In this document: positions 44,565 through 54,420 of the stretch, piece by piece
How positions within the stretch are numbered: the first letter of the stretch is position 1
How the letters are laid out: the number at the start of each line of letters is the position of its first letter
NCBI RefSeq assembly: GCF_000820005.1
Contig: NZ_CDBL01000044.1
Location: forward strand, 729 to 64,728
Length of the DNA: 64,000 bases
Direction of reading: 5' to 3'
Source: Aeromonas piscicola
GTDB taxonomy: Bacteria > Pseudomonadota > Gammaproteobacteria > Enterobacterales > Aeromonadaceae
Notes under the pieces: generated by a model
Told to the model about the DNA's origin: nothing
Seen by the model: the letters and a program-made list of their open reading frames with translations, nothing else
Database searches by the model: none
Program-made: the position numbers and the translations under genes

Positions 44565-45758
44565 GTGTCTTTCAGTATCGGATTGAGCGGCCTGCGCGCC
44601 GTGAACCAGGAATTGAGTGTTATCAGCAACAACGTGGCTAATGCCAGTACGGCTGGTTTCAAATCGAGCCGCGCCGAATTCGCCGCTATCTATGGTGGCG
44701 GACAGGCAGGTGGTGTCGAGATGAACAACGTCTCCCAGAACTTTGACCGTAATGGCGATGTAATGCGTACCGGTAAGGGACTGGATCTCGCCATCTCCGG
44801 CAGTGGTTTTTTTGTGTTGAAAGACAGCAATGGCCAGACTTCTTATACCCGTGCGGGTATGTTTCAACGGGATGCCAGCAACTATCTGACCACAGCCAAT
44901 GGTACTCGCCTGCAAGGCTATACCACCAACGATGCGGGTGAGCTGCAATCCGGTGTGATTGGCGATATTCAGGTCAAGGCGGGCAGCTTGCCAGCCAAGG
45001 CATCTGACAAGCTGGAATTCGTAGCCAACCTCAAGGCGGATGCCAGTGTGATCGATCAGACTGCCCATCCGTTCGATCCTGCCAAATCTGACAGTTTTAG
45101 CTATTCACAATCCAGCAAGGTTTATGACTCGCTGGGGGTTGAACACACAGTGACCCAGTATTTTGTCAAAACGGCGGACAATACTTGGCAGGTCAACTAC
45201 GCCTTCAATGGCACCAAGACGGGTTCGCCGGTAACCATGGAGTTCAATACCAACGGTACGCTGAAATCCCCGACCACTTCCCCTGTGCTGAATTTGACGC
45301 CCCCAGGCGCAGAGAAAATTGCTCTCAGTGTTGATGTCGCACGTGTCAGTCAGTATGCCTCCGACTTCAACGCAACCCGCAACCAGTCCAATGGCTATGC
45401 CGCCGGCGATCTGACCGGGGTCAAAGTAGATGCCGATGGTGGTGTGTATGCCACTTTCACCAATGGTCAGAGTTTGCTACAGGGGCAAGTGGTGATGGCC
45501 AATTTCACCAACCCGAATGGCCTGATGCAAACCAACAACACCACCTGGCAACAATCCTTCAGCTCAGGTCAGCCGGTGTTGGGCGCGCCAGGAACCGGGA
45601 CCATGGGCTCCCTCACCGCGGGGGCTTATGAAAGCTCCAACGTGGACTTGACGGGAGAGCTGGTCAGCCTGATGACTTCCCAGCGTAACTATCAAGCCAA
45701 CGCCAAAACCATCAGCTCAGCTGACAAGATGACTCAGGTTCTCTTCAACTCCTTCTAA
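44565..45758 (+). CDS. flgE: Lateral flagellar hook protein FlgE
   Basis: A 397-residue hook subunit beginning with a GTG (MSFSIGLSGLRAVNQELSVI). The axial-family ends are visible: N-terminal ISNNVANASTAGFKSSRAEF and C-terminal DLTGELVSLMTSQRNYQANA. The gene starts 18 bases after flgD with a tagga Shine-Dalgarno. Confidence 0.95.
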   Translation: MSFSIGLSGLRAVNQELSVISNNVANASTAGFKSSRAEFAAIYGGGQAGGVEMNNVSQNFDRNGDVMRTGKGLDLAISGSGFFVLKDSNGQTSYTRAGMFQRDASNYLTTANGTRLQGYTTNDAGELQSGVIGDIQVKAGSLPAKASDKLEFVANLKADASVIDQTAHPFDPAKSDSFSYSQSSKVYDSLGVEHTVTQYFVKTADNTWQVNYAFNGTKTGSPVTMEFNTNGTLKSPTTSPVLNLTPPGAEKIALSVDVARVSQYASDFNATRNQSNGYAAGDLTGVKVDADGGVYATFTNGQSLLQGQVVMANFTNPNGLMQTNNTTWQQSFSSGQPVLGAPGTGTMGSLTAGAYESSNVDLTGELVSLMTSQRNYQANAKTISSADKMTQVLFNSF

Positions 45759-45768
45759 GGCTTGATGC

Positions 45769-46503
45769 GTGGAAAAGCTTATCTATACCGCCATGTCGGG
45801 GGCGCAACATACCCTGATGGCCCAGCAAATTCGGGCGAATAACTTGGCCAACGTCAATACCGCCGGTTTTCGGGCTGATTTTGAGCGGGTTTCCGCCTAT
45901 GCACTGACCGGTGATGGCTACCCAAGCCGGGTCATGGCGCGCGAAGAGATGGCCGGCACGGATTTTAAGGCGGGTGCCCTGATGCAAACGGGTCGCAAAT
46001 TGGATGTGGCGGTGCGTGGTGAAGGTTTTATCACGGTGCAAACTGCCGATGGCAAAGAGGCCTATACCCGGGCAGGTAACCTGGAAGTGGATGCTGAAGG
46101 GCTATTGACTCTCAATGGCCGCCCTGTGCTGGGAGATGGTGGGGAAATGGTACTGCCTGCTTATCGCGACTTGAGCTTCGGTAAGGATGGTTCCCTCAGC
46201 ATCACGCCACCGGGTGGTGGTGCCCGCTTGGATGTGGGTCGCCTAAAGCTGGTCAACCCGGATCCGGTCGAACTGGTAAAAGGTCCAGATGGCCTCTTCC
46301 GCCTGCGTCAGGGAGGCGATGCCGAGACCAGCGAGCAGGTGGTACTGGCCTCAGGTTTTCTTGAGGGTGCCAATGTGAATGCGGTCGACGAGCTGATCAG
46401 CAGCATGTCATTGACCCGCAATTTCGAGCTTCAGGTCAAGTTGATGAAAACCGCAGATGATCAGGCCCGGCAAGGAGCCAGACTTATTTCCGGTCAGGGC
46501 TAG
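45769..46503 (+). CDS. flgF: Lateral flagellar rod protein FlgF
   Basis: A 244-residue proximal rod protein starting at a GTG (MEKLIYTAMSGAQHTLMAQQ). It has the RANNLANVNTAGFRADFERV motif and the C-terminal VDELISSMSLTRNFELQVKL. It lies 10 bases after flgE. Confidence 0.94.
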   Translation: MEKLIYTAMSGAQHTLMAQQIRANNLANVNTAGFRADFERVSAYALTGDGYPSRVMAREEMAGTDFKAGALMQTGRKLDVAVRGEGFITVQTADGKEAYTRAGNLEVDAEGLLTLNGRPVLGDGGEMVLPAYRDLSFGKDGSLSITPPGGGARLDVGRLKLVNPDPVELVKGPDGLFRLRQGGDAETSEQVVLASGFLEGANVNAVDELISSMSLTRNFELQVKLMKTADDQARQGARLISGQG

Positions 46504-46580
46504 CAGTTAGCTTGCTAGAGCCACAAGACCCTTGATGGATGCGCGATAGCGCCCCGAATGAATTAAGTGGAGAAGCAAAG

Positions 46581-47366
46581 ATGCATGCAGCACTTTGGGT
46601 GAGTAAAACGGGTCTGTCGGCACAAGATGCCAAGATGGCCAGCATTTCCAACAACCTGGCCAACGTGAATACGGTTGGTTTCAAGCGCGATCGCGTGGCC
46701 TTTGAAGACTTGTTCTATCAGGTACAGCGCCAGCCTGGCGCGCAGCAGGATCAGCAAAACCTGTCACCCATCGGCATTCAGATGGGTAATGGTGTGCGTG
46801 TGGTTGGAACACAGAAAGTGTTTACCCCGGGCCAGTTTCAGAATACCAACCAGGAATTGGATATGGCGGTTGTCGGTGCCGGTTTCTTTAGTGTCGAACG
46901 CCCTGATGGGGAAACGGCCTATACCCGTAACGGTCAGTGGCATCGCAATGCTGAAGGTTTGCTGGTGAATTCGGATGGGCTGCCCATGTTGCCGCAGATC
47001 CAGATCCCCGATAATGCGACCAAGGTTTCTATCGGTACAGATGGGACCGTAAGCGCAACGCTGCCAGGCCAGCAAGAAAATGTGGAGCTGGGGCGTATTA
47101 CCTTGACCAATTTCACGAACCCCGCTGGGTTGGAAGCGCTTGGGGGCAACCTCTACCGTGCGACGGGTGCCTCCGGTGAAGCTATCGAAGGGGTACCGGG
47201 TGAGGAGGCGATGGGCGCCATCAAGCAGTTCACGCTGGAAAGTTCCAACGTCAACGTGGTGGAGGAGATGGTCGACATGATCACCACTCAGCGTGCCTAT
47301 GAGATGAATGCCAAGGTGGTATCCGCCGCAGATCAGATGCTCAAGTTCGTCACTCAGGCGCTGTGA
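46581..47366 (+). CDS. flgG: Lateral flagellar distal rod protein FlgG
   Basis: A 261-residue distal rod protein. The ATG at 46581 (MHAALWVSKTGLSAQDAKMA) fits the family; the frame is open to 46539 but that part is unconserved. It has SISNNLANVNTVGFKRDRVA and the C-terminal VEEMVDMITTQRAYEMNAKV. It overlaps flgH by four bases. Confidence 0.95.
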   Translation: MHAALWVSKTGLSAQDAKMASISNNLANVNTVGFKRDRVAFEDLFYQVQRQPGAQQDQQNLSPIGIQMGNGVRVVGTQKVFTPGQFQNTNQELDMAVVGAGFFSVERPDGETAYTRNGQWHRNAEGLLVNSDGLPMLPQIQIPDNATKVSIGTDGTVSATLPGQQENVELGRITLTNFTNPAGLEALGGNLYRATGASGEAIEGVPGEEAMGAIKQFTLESSNVNVVEEMVDMITTQRAYEMNAKVVSAADQMLKFVTQAL

Positions 47367-48037
47367 TGATGAAGGCGATGTGGCGTTATCTTTGGGTGGT
47401 ATTGCTGCTGGGTGGCTGTGCCACTTATGAACTCAAGGCCCCTGAGCCAGGTGACGAAAAGTGGGCTCCTTCCCGCCCCAAGTTATCTGTCTCGGCTCGG
47501 GGAGAAGACGGTAGCCTCTATCGCGGTGACTACATGATGACTCTGTTTCAGGATCGTCGTGCCTATCGTATCGGCGATATTCTGACCGTGGTACTTGAAG
47601 AACGTACCCAGTCGAGCAAGAAAGCCAACACCAGCATGAGCAAGAACAGCAGCATGAACGTGCCAGCACCCTCTATCGGTGGAAAAGTGCGTTCCGACTG
47701 GGGCGCTAGCCTGAGTGCAGATCGTGACTTTGATGGTGGCGCTACCTCCAGCCAGCAAAATACGCTAGCCGGTTCCATTACGGTAACGGTTGCCGAAGTG
47801 ATGCCAAACGGGGTGCTGGGGATCCGGGGGGAGAAGTGGATCCGGCTCAATCAAGGAGACGAATATATCCGTCTGGGTGGCATGGTGAGAGTGGAAGATA
47901 TCGATCAGAGCAACCGTATTTCCTCTCAGCGCATTGCCGATGCCCGCATTACCTATGCGGGGCGTGGTGCCCTTGCCGACACTAACCAGATGGGGTGGCT
48001 GGGGCGTTTCTTCAGTTCCGCATTCGCACCATTTTGA
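47363..48037 (+). CDS. flgH: Lateral flagellar L-ring lipoprotein FlgH
   Basis: A 224-residue outer-membrane ring lipoprotein. The lipobox LLLGGC places the acylated cysteine at about residue 19. Conserved segments include [21 protein letters not shown] and the C-terminal [13 protein letters not shown]. Confidence 0.95.
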   Translation: MMMKAMWRYLWVVLLLGGCATYELKAPEPGDEKWAPSRPKLSVSARGEDGSLYRGDYMMTLFQDRRAYRIGDILTVVLEERTQSSKKANTSMSKNSSMNVPAPSIGGKVRSDWGASLSADRDFDGGATSSQQNTLAGSITVTVAEVMPNGVLGIRGEKWIRLNQGDEYIRLGGMVRVEDIDQSNRISSQRIADARITYAGRGALADTNQMGWLGRFFSSAFAPF

Positions 48038-48045
48038 GGATCTAC

Positions 48046-49152
48046 ATGAACAAATGGTTTATCACCTTGATCTGCCTGAGTCTGCCCTGGTGGGCTAATG
48101 CCGCGCCCCCTGCCAAGCGGGCCTTGCTGGATATTGCCGATGTGCAGGGAATGCGAACCAACCAGTTGGTGGGCTATGGCCTGGTCGTCGGCCTGTCGGG
48201 TACGGGAGATCGCAGCCAGGTCAAATTTACCGGCCAATCCATGGCCAACATGCTCAAGCAGTTTGGCGTACAGTTGCCCGATGATCTCGACCCCAAGCTC
48301 AAGAATGTCGCTGCTGTATCGGTACAGGCGACGCTGCCGGCCTTGGCAGGCAAGGGGCAGTTGGTGGATGTCACTGTGACCTCAATCGGGGATGCCAAGA
48401 GCCTGCGTGGTGGCTCACTACTGTTGACGCCATTACGTGGTATTGATGGGGACGTGTACGCCGTTGCCCAAGGAAATTTGGTGGTCGCCGGGGTCAAGGC
48501 TGAAGGGCAATCCGGTTCTTCTGTGACCATCAATGTGCCGACGGCAGGCATCATTCCCAATGGCGCCATCATTGAGCGCGAGGCCGTCAGTAACTTTGCG
48601 GATAAACCCGAGGTGACGCTCAACCTGCACCAGCCCAATTTTAAAACGGCCCGCAATGTTGAGCGAGAAATCAACCGCCAGCTGGGTCCAGTTGCCAGAG
48701 CTGTGAGTGCAGGGCGGATCCAGGTCACAGCTCCCAAGGATGAGAGTCAGCGGATCTCTTTCATGGCGTTGCTGCAAGACATTCAAGTTGATATGGGCAA
48801 GGAGCGGCCCAGAGTTGTGTTCAACAGCCGGACTGGGACCGTGGTGATGGGGCAAGGGGTCAAGGTACACAAGGCTGCGGTTAGCCATGGCAGTCTGACC
48901 GTGACCATAGGCGAGAGCCAGAATGTCAGTCAACCCAATGCCTTCTCCAATGGACAAACGACGACGACACCCAATTCAAAGGTCCAGGTGGATCGCGAAC
49001 GAAACAACATGTTTGTCTGGCCGGATGGCACTTCGCTGGAGGTGATCGTCAAGGCAGTCAATTCACTCGGGGCAACTCCCGATGATGTCATGGCCATTTT
49101 ACAAGCTCTCGATGAGGCCGGTGCCCTCGAGGGAGAACTGGTAGTCATCTAA
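48046..49152 (+). CDS. flgI: Lateral flagellar P-ring protein FlgI
   Basis: A 368-residue periplasmic ring protein with a signal peptide ([19 protein letters not shown]). The mature N-terminus is [20 protein letters not shown]. The ATG at 48046 is chosen for the signal peptide; the longer reading begins inside flgH. Confidence 0.95.
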   Translation: MNKWFITLICLSLPWWANAAPPAKRALLDIADVQGMRTNQLVGYGLVVGLSGTGDRSQVKFTGQSMANMLKQFGVQLPDDLDPKLKNVAAVSVQATLPALAGKGQLVDVTVTSIGDAKSLRGGSLLLTPLRGIDGDVYAVAQGNLVVAGVKAEGQSGSSVTINVPTAGIIPNGAIIEREAVSNFADKPEVTLNLHQPNFKTARNVEREINRQLGPVARAVSAGRIQVTAPKDESQRISFMALLQDIQVDMGKERPRVVFNSRTGTVVMGQGVKVHKAAVSHGSLTVTIGESQNVSQPNAFSNGQTTTTPNSKVQVDRERNNMFVWPDGTSLEVIVKAVNSLGATPDDVMAILQALDEAGALEGELVVI

Positions 49153-49160
49153 GGATCGCT

Positions 49161-49559
49161 ATGACCAGAATAACGTCAGAGCCTGGTTTTTATCAGGATC
49201 TCAATGAATTGCAGCAGATAAAGAGCAATCCAGATCAACGTGCGGCGCTGGATGCCGCTGCGGGCCAATTTGAAGTGAGCTTTTTACAGACTGTGCTCAA
49301 GCATATGCGTTCAGCCTCCGACGCCATGCAGGATGAAGACGACAAGATTATTAAAGGAGAAGATCTATATCGCGACATGTATGACAGTCAACTGGCGATG
49401 AGTCTGGTCAAGCGTGGCGGTATGGGGCTGAAAGAGCAGATGGTCAGCCAATTGGCGCCGACATTAAAGAATGCCGAGCCTGTGGTCGCTTTAGAATCAC
49501 AGACCCTGGCTGCCTTCAGTCAGCCTCTGAATTCGGCAAAAATGAGGAAAGTTGACTGA
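49161..49559 (+). CDS. flgJ: Lateral flagellar rod-binding protein FlgJ, single-domain form
   Basis: Only 132 residues. The N-terminal rod-binding domain is present (AAGQFEVSFLQTVLKHMRSA), but the C-terminal glucosaminidase/muramidase domain found in enteric FlgJ (about 313 residues) is absent. The reading frame ends naturally and flgK follows at once (TGATG), so this is not an obvious frameshift. A separate peptidoglycan hydrolase may do the cutting; see 62288-63298. Confidence 0.9.
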   Translation: MTRITSEPGFYQDLNELQQIKSNPDQRAALDAAAGQFEVSFLQTVLKHMRSASDAMQDEDDKIIKGEDLYRDMYDSQLAMSLVKRGGMGLKEQMVSQLAPTLKNAEPVVALESQTLAAFSQPLNSAKMRKVD

Positions 49560-50878
49560 TGTCGATGCTCAATATCGGTTTTAGCGGACTTAACGCGGCC
49601 CAGATCGCGTTAAATGTCACCGCCCAGAATATCGCCAACGTCAATACCATAGGCTATAGCCGCCAGGAAGCCATGATGGGCAGTCTGTCCGGCTTTGGTC
49701 GATTGGACAACGGCATGGGGGTAGAGGTAACCGGTGTTCGCAGGATCACGGATGACTACTTGGTTTCACAGCATTGGCGCAGTCGCTCTTCCACTGGCGC
49801 CTCTTATTCATTTCATCAGTACATCAATACCACCGAGCAGTTGTTGGGTAGCGAGTCGATGAATATTGCCAAGGGACTGGACAGTTTCTTTGCCTCCTTG
49901 AGTGCCGCACTCGACAGCCCGGAGACGCCAGCGCAGCGCAGCCAGATCGTCAGCTCTGCCGGTGCCTTGGCCAACCGTTTTGGCCAGTTGAACGAGAGCA
50001 TGTTGACGCAAGAGAAGCAGATCGACGATCAACTGAACAGCACTGTCTCTCAGGTCAACAGCTACCTGAAACAAGTGGCCGAGCTGAATACCCAGATTAG
50101 CGAGCAGGCTTCCAAGGGGGTCAACACCTCGGTACTGGAAGACAGTCGCGAGCAGATCGTGCGTGAGTTGTCGACCTTCATGGAAGTTAGGGTCAACCGA
50201 CAAAGTGATGGTTCATTCTCGTTAAGTTTGCCTCAGGGACAACCACTGGTATTGGCTGGTAGTAGCAGTACTCTCTCTTTGGCTGGTGATTCGCTCAGCC
50301 TCAGCTTTGGACCTCAGTCCTTTGATGTACCCAAGCTGCATGGTGGCAGTCTGGCCGGGGTGATCGAATACAGGACGACAGTCTTGCGCCCGCTCCGTGA
50401 CGAGCTTAATCAGATAGCAAAGAAACTGGCAGATGATTTTAATGCCAAGCAGAGCGGAGGGGTCGATCTGCATGGTAACCCGGGGAAATCTCTTTTCACG
50501 TACGATCCACTCAATCCGTCTGGAACCCTGAAGATTGCAGATGGTTTCACTGGCGATGATCTGGCTTTTGCCAAGGCGGGCGGTGGTAGTGGTGACAACC
50601 GCAACTTGCAAGAGCTGCTGACCATCAAAGATAGCCAATATGATGCCTACAGTGCCTTGCTTGGCCGGATGGCGGTACAAAGTGGCCAAGCCAAGGCCAC
50701 CATGGAGGCGGATGCCAATATGGAGAAACAGCTGGCCACCAAACTGAGTAGTGTCAGTGGGGTCAACACTGATGAGGAAGGGGTCAAGATCATGGCTTAT
50801 ACCAAGGCCTATCAGGCCAATGCCAAAGTGATCAGTACTTCCGATCAGCTCTTCAATTCCATCCTGAACATGTTCTGA
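49559..50878 (+). CDS. flgK: Lateral hook-associated protein FlgK (HAP1)
   Basis: A 439-residue hook-filament junction protein. The N-terminal MSMLNIGFSGLNAAQIALNV and TAQNIANVNTIGYSRQEAM and the C-terminal EEGVKIMAYTKAYQANAKVI are axial-family ends. It is shorter than enteric FlgK (about 547), a loss of central domain common in lateral forms. Confidence 0.94.
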   Translation: MSMLNIGFSGLNAAQIALNVTAQNIANVNTIGYSRQEAMMGSLSGFGRLDNGMGVEVTGVRRITDDYLVSQHWRSRSSTGASYSFHQYINTTEQLLGSESMNIAKGLDSFFASLSAALDSPETPAQRSQIVSSAGALANRFGQLNESMLTQEKQIDDQLNSTVSQVNSYLKQVAELNTQISEQASKGVNTSVLEDSREQIVRELSTFMEVRVNRQSDGSFSLSLPQGQPLVLAGSSSTLSLAGDSLSLSFGPQSFDVPKLHGGSLAGVIEYRTTVLRPLRDELNQIAKKLADDFNAKQSGGVDLHGNPGKSLFTYDPLNPSGTLKIADGFTGDDLAFAKAGGGSGDNRNLQELLTIKDSQYDAYSALLGRMAVQSGQAKATMEADANMEKQLATKLSSVSGVNTDEEGVKIMAYTKAYQANAKVISTSDQLFNSILNMF

Positions 50879-50888
50879 CGGAGTGACC

Positions 50889-51788
50889 ATGCGCATTAGC
50901 ACCAACCAGATCCAACTCAGCATGCTCGACAATCTGCAACATGGTTTCGGTGAATATGCTCGGCTTGATCGCCAGATATCGGCTAACAAACGTATCCTGC
51001 AACCCTCGGATGATCCCGTGGGGAGCGTACGCCTGCTTGGGTTGAAGAAAGAGCAGGTTGCCATGGAGCAATATCAGAAAAATATTGCCAACGCCAAGAG
51101 CCAGCTCTCTCAGGGGGAGCAGCAGCTGGAAACCATGACCAACATGCTGATGCGGTTGCGTGAGCTGACCCAAACCGCGGCCACTGGTTCACTCTCCGAA
51201 GATGATCGCCGAGCGGTAGCCAGTGAAACAGCTGTTCTCAAGGATGGTTTGCTGGATCTGGCCAATGCCCGCAACGAGAGTGGTTCGAGCCTTTTTGCCG
51301 GCAGTCAGGTGAACCAGATTGCGATCGTTAAAACGCCCTCTGGTGATTATCAGTATCAGGGTGATGCGTTGACCCGAGAAGTCAGCATCGCCAAAGGTGT
51401 TACCGTGGGGCTCAATCAGACGGCAGACCAGCTTTTCATCCAGAACGGAGACTTCTTCAAGCAGCTGGACGCCATGGTGGAAGCCATGGAAAGCGGTGCT
51501 CCCGATGCAGCGGATCAAGCTCGGAACATGCTGGATAGAAGCAAGACATTACAGGACGATATCAGCCAGATGGTGAGTTCTATTGGTGCTCGTATTAATT
51601 TGCTTGATCAAGTGGATGAAGGGCATGCCGAGAAGGGCGTCTATAGCAAGGAAGTGAGTAATCAGATAGAGTCCCTCGATTATGCCAGTGCCGTCACCCA
51701 GCAGGCTCATGTGCTGATGGCTTTGCAAGTGCAACAACAGGCATTTGCCAAGGTCAACGGCTTGAGCTTGTTCAACTACATGCCATAA
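50889..51788 (+). CDS. flgL: Lateral hook-associated protein FlgL (HAP3)
   Basis: A 299-residue flagellin-like junction protein (MRISTNQIQLSMLDNLQHGF; NKRILQPSDDPVGSVRLLGL). The C-terminal helix is AVTQQAHVLMALQVQQQAFA. The ATG at 50889 is preferred to the GTG at 50883. Confidence 0.93.
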   Translation: MRISTNQIQLSMLDNLQHGFGEYARLDRQISANKRILQPSDDPVGSVRLLGLKKEQVAMEQYQKNIANAKSQLSQGEQQLETMTNMLMRLRELTQTAATGSLSEDDRRAVASETAVLKDGLLDLANARNESGSSLFAGSQVNQIAIVKTPSGDYQYQGDALTREVSIAKGVTVGLNQTADQLFIQNGDFFKQLDAMVEAMESGAPDAADQARNMLDRSKTLQDDISQMVSSIGARINLLDQVDEGHAEKGVYSKEVSNQIESLDYASAVTQQAHVLMALQVQQQAFAKVNGLSLFNYMP

Positions 51789-51806
51789 ATTCAGGTTCAG
51801 GGAGCC

Positions 51807-52811
51807 ATGATGCAGATCCAACAAACCCGTTTGGGCGGAGTGGCCGAAACCCCTGCCCAGCCCCGACTGCGCGGGCGCGTGACTGCTCAAACTACGTCCC
51901 AGTCAGCCAGCAAAACGGAACGTCACCCCAATATTGTCCGGCTGGATCGCTGGGCTCTGATCGGCACGGCTCAGCAGCGAATTGCCCATGCCCAGGGAGG
52001 GGAGCAAGCCTTGAGTCAGGTGTGGGGGGAGCTTAAACGTCTGGAGCAGCAACTTGGCCAAAATCGTGCTGCGAGTGGGGATCTGGTATCGCGCCTGAAA
52101 TTGTTAGAAGACAAGTTGACCCAACCTAAGGCCCCATTGACCTCAGAGCTGAGGCCGCGTCTGCTGGCTTCTGCTACAGATAGCCGCGTTCATTACAGTT
52201 CAGAGCGACTCGATTTGCTTACCCCCAAGGCGAGTGCCGAGCGTCTTGTTTTCTCTTTTCCACAAACCAGTAGTGCAGCTGAAGTTATATTGCCTGCCGG
52301 AGCCAATGAGGCTGAAGTGGTTTCAAGGCTGGATCGAGCTCTGCGCAAAGAAAATATCCAGGTACGGTTAAACGAACTCGGCAAGATTGAGTTGAGTGTG
52401 CCTGATCAATACAGACGTAAACTGGACGAACCCGTGTTGCTGAGTGGAGAAGGCATCCGGATTCCGGCTGGTAATCCTGTACCGGTTCAATTCAAGCTCA
52501 AACCAGGGCAACTGACTCAACTGGGTGAGGGTATCGACAAGGGTGAACTCAAGCAGGAGCAACAGCGCCTGAAGCGGCTGCTTGGCGAGATTGAACAGTC
52601 CGTGCGTGAGCTCAAACAGTTTCGCCAGAAAATGGTCAAACAGCTCGATCGAGTGAAGGCGCGTAGCCAGAACCTGAAACAGGAAGAGCTTGAGCAGTTG
52701 CAAGGCAAGCTCAGCCTACAGCTCAAGGAGGGTGGCTTCATGGGAACCATGGCCGGCTTGTTGGCTCAGGCAAATGTTTCCCGCCAGAATGTGGTGGCGT
52801 TGCTGACCTGA
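51807..52811 (+). CDS. lafW: LafW-like putative hook-associated protein of the lateral flagellum
   Basis: A 334-residue protein between flgL and maf-5, the position of lafW in the A. hydrophila lateral locus. It begins MMQIQQTRLGGVAETPAQ. It has a Gln/Arg-rich N-terminus, a middle alpha/beta region (about 140-240), and a long C-terminal coiled coil (about 250-315, KQEQQRLKRLLGEIEQSVRE). There are no axial-protein end motifs, signal peptide or membrane segment. Its role is unproven; a chaperone, cap or glycosylation partner are all possible. Confidence 0.65.
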   Translation: MMQIQQTRLGGVAETPAQPRLRGRVTAQTTSQSASKTERHPNIVRLDRWALIGTAQQRIAHAQGGEQALSQVWGELKRLEQQLGQNRAASGDLVSRLKLLEDKLTQPKAPLTSELRPRLLASATDSRVHYSSERLDLLTPKASAERLVFSFPQTSSAAEVILPAGANEAEVVSRLDRALRKENIQVRLNELGKIELSVPDQYRRKLDEPVLLSGEGIRIPAGNPVPVQFKLKPGQLTQLGEGIDKGELKQEQQRLKRLLGEIEQSVRELKQFRQKMVKQLDRVKARSQNLKQEELEQLQGKLSLQLKEGGFMGTMAGLLAQANVSRQNVVALLT

Positions 52812-52861
52812 ACACATTCTTCTCTTTTCCCGTTCCTCTTCTGCAAGTGACATAACACATC

Positions 52862-54148
52862 ATGATCGACTATTTCCCCCAGCACGCAGAGCTCATCGCC
52901 CGCCGTTGGCCTGCTGTCTTGGCATGTCTGCAAGAACAGGATGTCAACAGCGTACCCGCCGAATTGGTTGAAGGGCTTAGCTCTACCCTTGCCATCAACG
53001 GTATTCAGCTGACTAGCCGTCATGACCGGATGCGGGAAGCTGAGCGGATTGCTGCCATGGCTTCAACGAAGGTGGCAGAGCTGACTCTGTATGGCACAGG
53101 GTTGGGTGACGTGCCGCGGGTGCTGCTGCAGCGAAAACGCCTGCGCCGACTAAATGTCAAGATCATGAACTCTGCCATCTTTGCTCTGGTCTTGCACTTG
53201 ACGGAGCAGCTGGACTGGCTGTCCGACCCCAGGGTCAACCTGTTGCTTGCGGAGGAAAATGAGCTGGTCATGACTCCATTTCTGTTTTTGAGTGCAGAAC
53301 TGGAACTGGCTGACGAACGCAGTGCCAAGATCCGGGACCGGGTCTTGATCCAGAGCAGGCGCGAAGTCCTGAATGGGGAGTTCGAAGATGAGTGGGTCTT
53401 CAAGCGGTTTGATGAAAACCTGGCCTTGCTCCGGCAAGATCAGGATGTTGCAGCTCTGTTTGGGACGATGAAAGGTAGAGAAGCTTATGTGCTGGCAACA
53501 GGACCAACATTGGCAGGCCATTTTGAACGCCTGAAACAGGTTCGCGAGCAGGCTGAACGCCCCCTGTTTATCTGTGTTGACACGGCCTTGCGACCACTGC
53601 TGGAGCATGGGATCAGACCTGATATCGTCGTTACCGTGGATCGCAATATCCACTGTGGCATCCTGCATCCTGACTGGTCCCATGATATCAAGCTGGTCTA
53701 CATACCTATGGTTGACAATGGGGTCTTGGCCAGTTGGCTGGGACCACGTTATGGTGCTTATGAGGCACTCGATACCTATGTCCGACTAAGCAGCAAACTG
53801 CGGCGGGCCAGCCTCTTTACCGGTGGCAGTGTGATACATCCGGCAACGGATCTGGCCGTTAGGATGGGGGCTGGGCAAGTGACACTCTTTGGTGTCGACC
53901 TCTCCTATCCAGGTGACAAAAGCCACACCGGCTGGGATGACGGCGTGTTGGGTGGACATGCCCGTTACGGTCGACGGACCGTTCCAAACGGTAACGGCCA
54001 ACCGGTCAGAACGTTGCTGAGCTTCTGTATCTATCTGAACTATATGGAGCTCTATATCAAGATCCATCCAGAAGTCGTGTTCAAAAACAGCAGTCGTGAA
54101 GGTGCTCGCATTCTGGGTACCCGCTATCACGAGGAGTTTGCCGGATGA
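52862..54148 (+). CDS. maf-5: Motility-associated factor glycosyltransferase (Maf-5 type)
   Basis: A 428-residue protein of the Maf/DUF115 family that transfers nonulosonic (pseudaminic-type) sugars to flagellin. The core motif AYVLATGPTLAGHFERLKQV and the DIVVTVDRN segment lie in the central domain, and GAGQVTLFGVDLSYPGDKSHTGW follows. It sits two genes upstream of flagellin, as does maf-5 in A. hydrophila, which is linked to lateral flagellin glycosylation. Its stop overlaps the next small gene. Confidence 0.9.
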   Translation: MIDYFPQHAELIARRWPAVLACLQEQDVNSVPAELVEGLSSTLAINGIQLTSRHDRMREAERIAAMASTKVAELTLYGTGLGDVPRVLLQRKRLRRLNVKIMNSAIFALVLHLTEQLDWLSDPRVNLLLAEENELVMTPFLFLSAELELADERSAKIRDRVLIQSRREVLNGEFEDEWVFKRFDENLALLRQDQDVAALFGTMKGREAYVLATGPTLAGHFERLKQVREQAERPLFICVDTALRPLLEHGIRPDIVVTVDRNIHCGILHPDWSHDIKLVYIPMVDNGVLASWLGPRYGAYEALDTYVRLSSKLRRASLFTGGSVIHPATDLAVRMGAGQVTLFGVDLSYPGDKSHTGWDDGVLGGHARYGRRTVPNGNGQPVRTLLSFCIYLNYMELYIKIHPEVVFKNSSREGARILGTRYHEEFAG

Positions 54149-54420
54149 TTGATGTCGCCAGTTTCAAAACGGGGGCCAAGACGCTGGCCACTATGCTGCG
54201 AGAAGGAAGGGACGAGAGTGCTTGTTTTGAATGTGGCCGCTTGCTGCAATTATTGACGCCGCTGATGAGTCATTTTCCCTGCGAGCTGCAAGTCCGTTTG
54301 GTCACATTGGCCAAGCAGTTGCTCCAATGCCAAGAACGGCACGATTGGGTGGGGCTCTGTGATTACCTAGAATATGAGTTGCCTCACTTGCTGGATGAGA
54401 TCGAGCTGGCGCTTGCCTGA
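54145..54420 (+). CDS. Small conserved-looking protein coupled to maf-5, unknown function
   Basis: A 91-residue helical, leucine-rich protein that starts within the maf-5 stop (ATGA). It has four cysteines, two in ACFECG, no signal peptide and no membrane segment. I do not recognise a family. The tight coupling suggests a Maf partner or a flagellin-directed chaperone, but this is inference. Confidence 0.65.
   Translation: MIDVASFKTGAKTLATMLREGRDESACFECGRLLQLLTPLMSHFPCELQVRLVTLAKQLLQCQERHDWVGLCDYLEYELPHLLDEIELALA

Noticed and set aside
49161..49559. Frameshifted flgJ whose muramidase domain was lost by an error
   Set aside because: flgK begins at the flgJ stop with no leftover sequence that could encode the missing domain in any frame.
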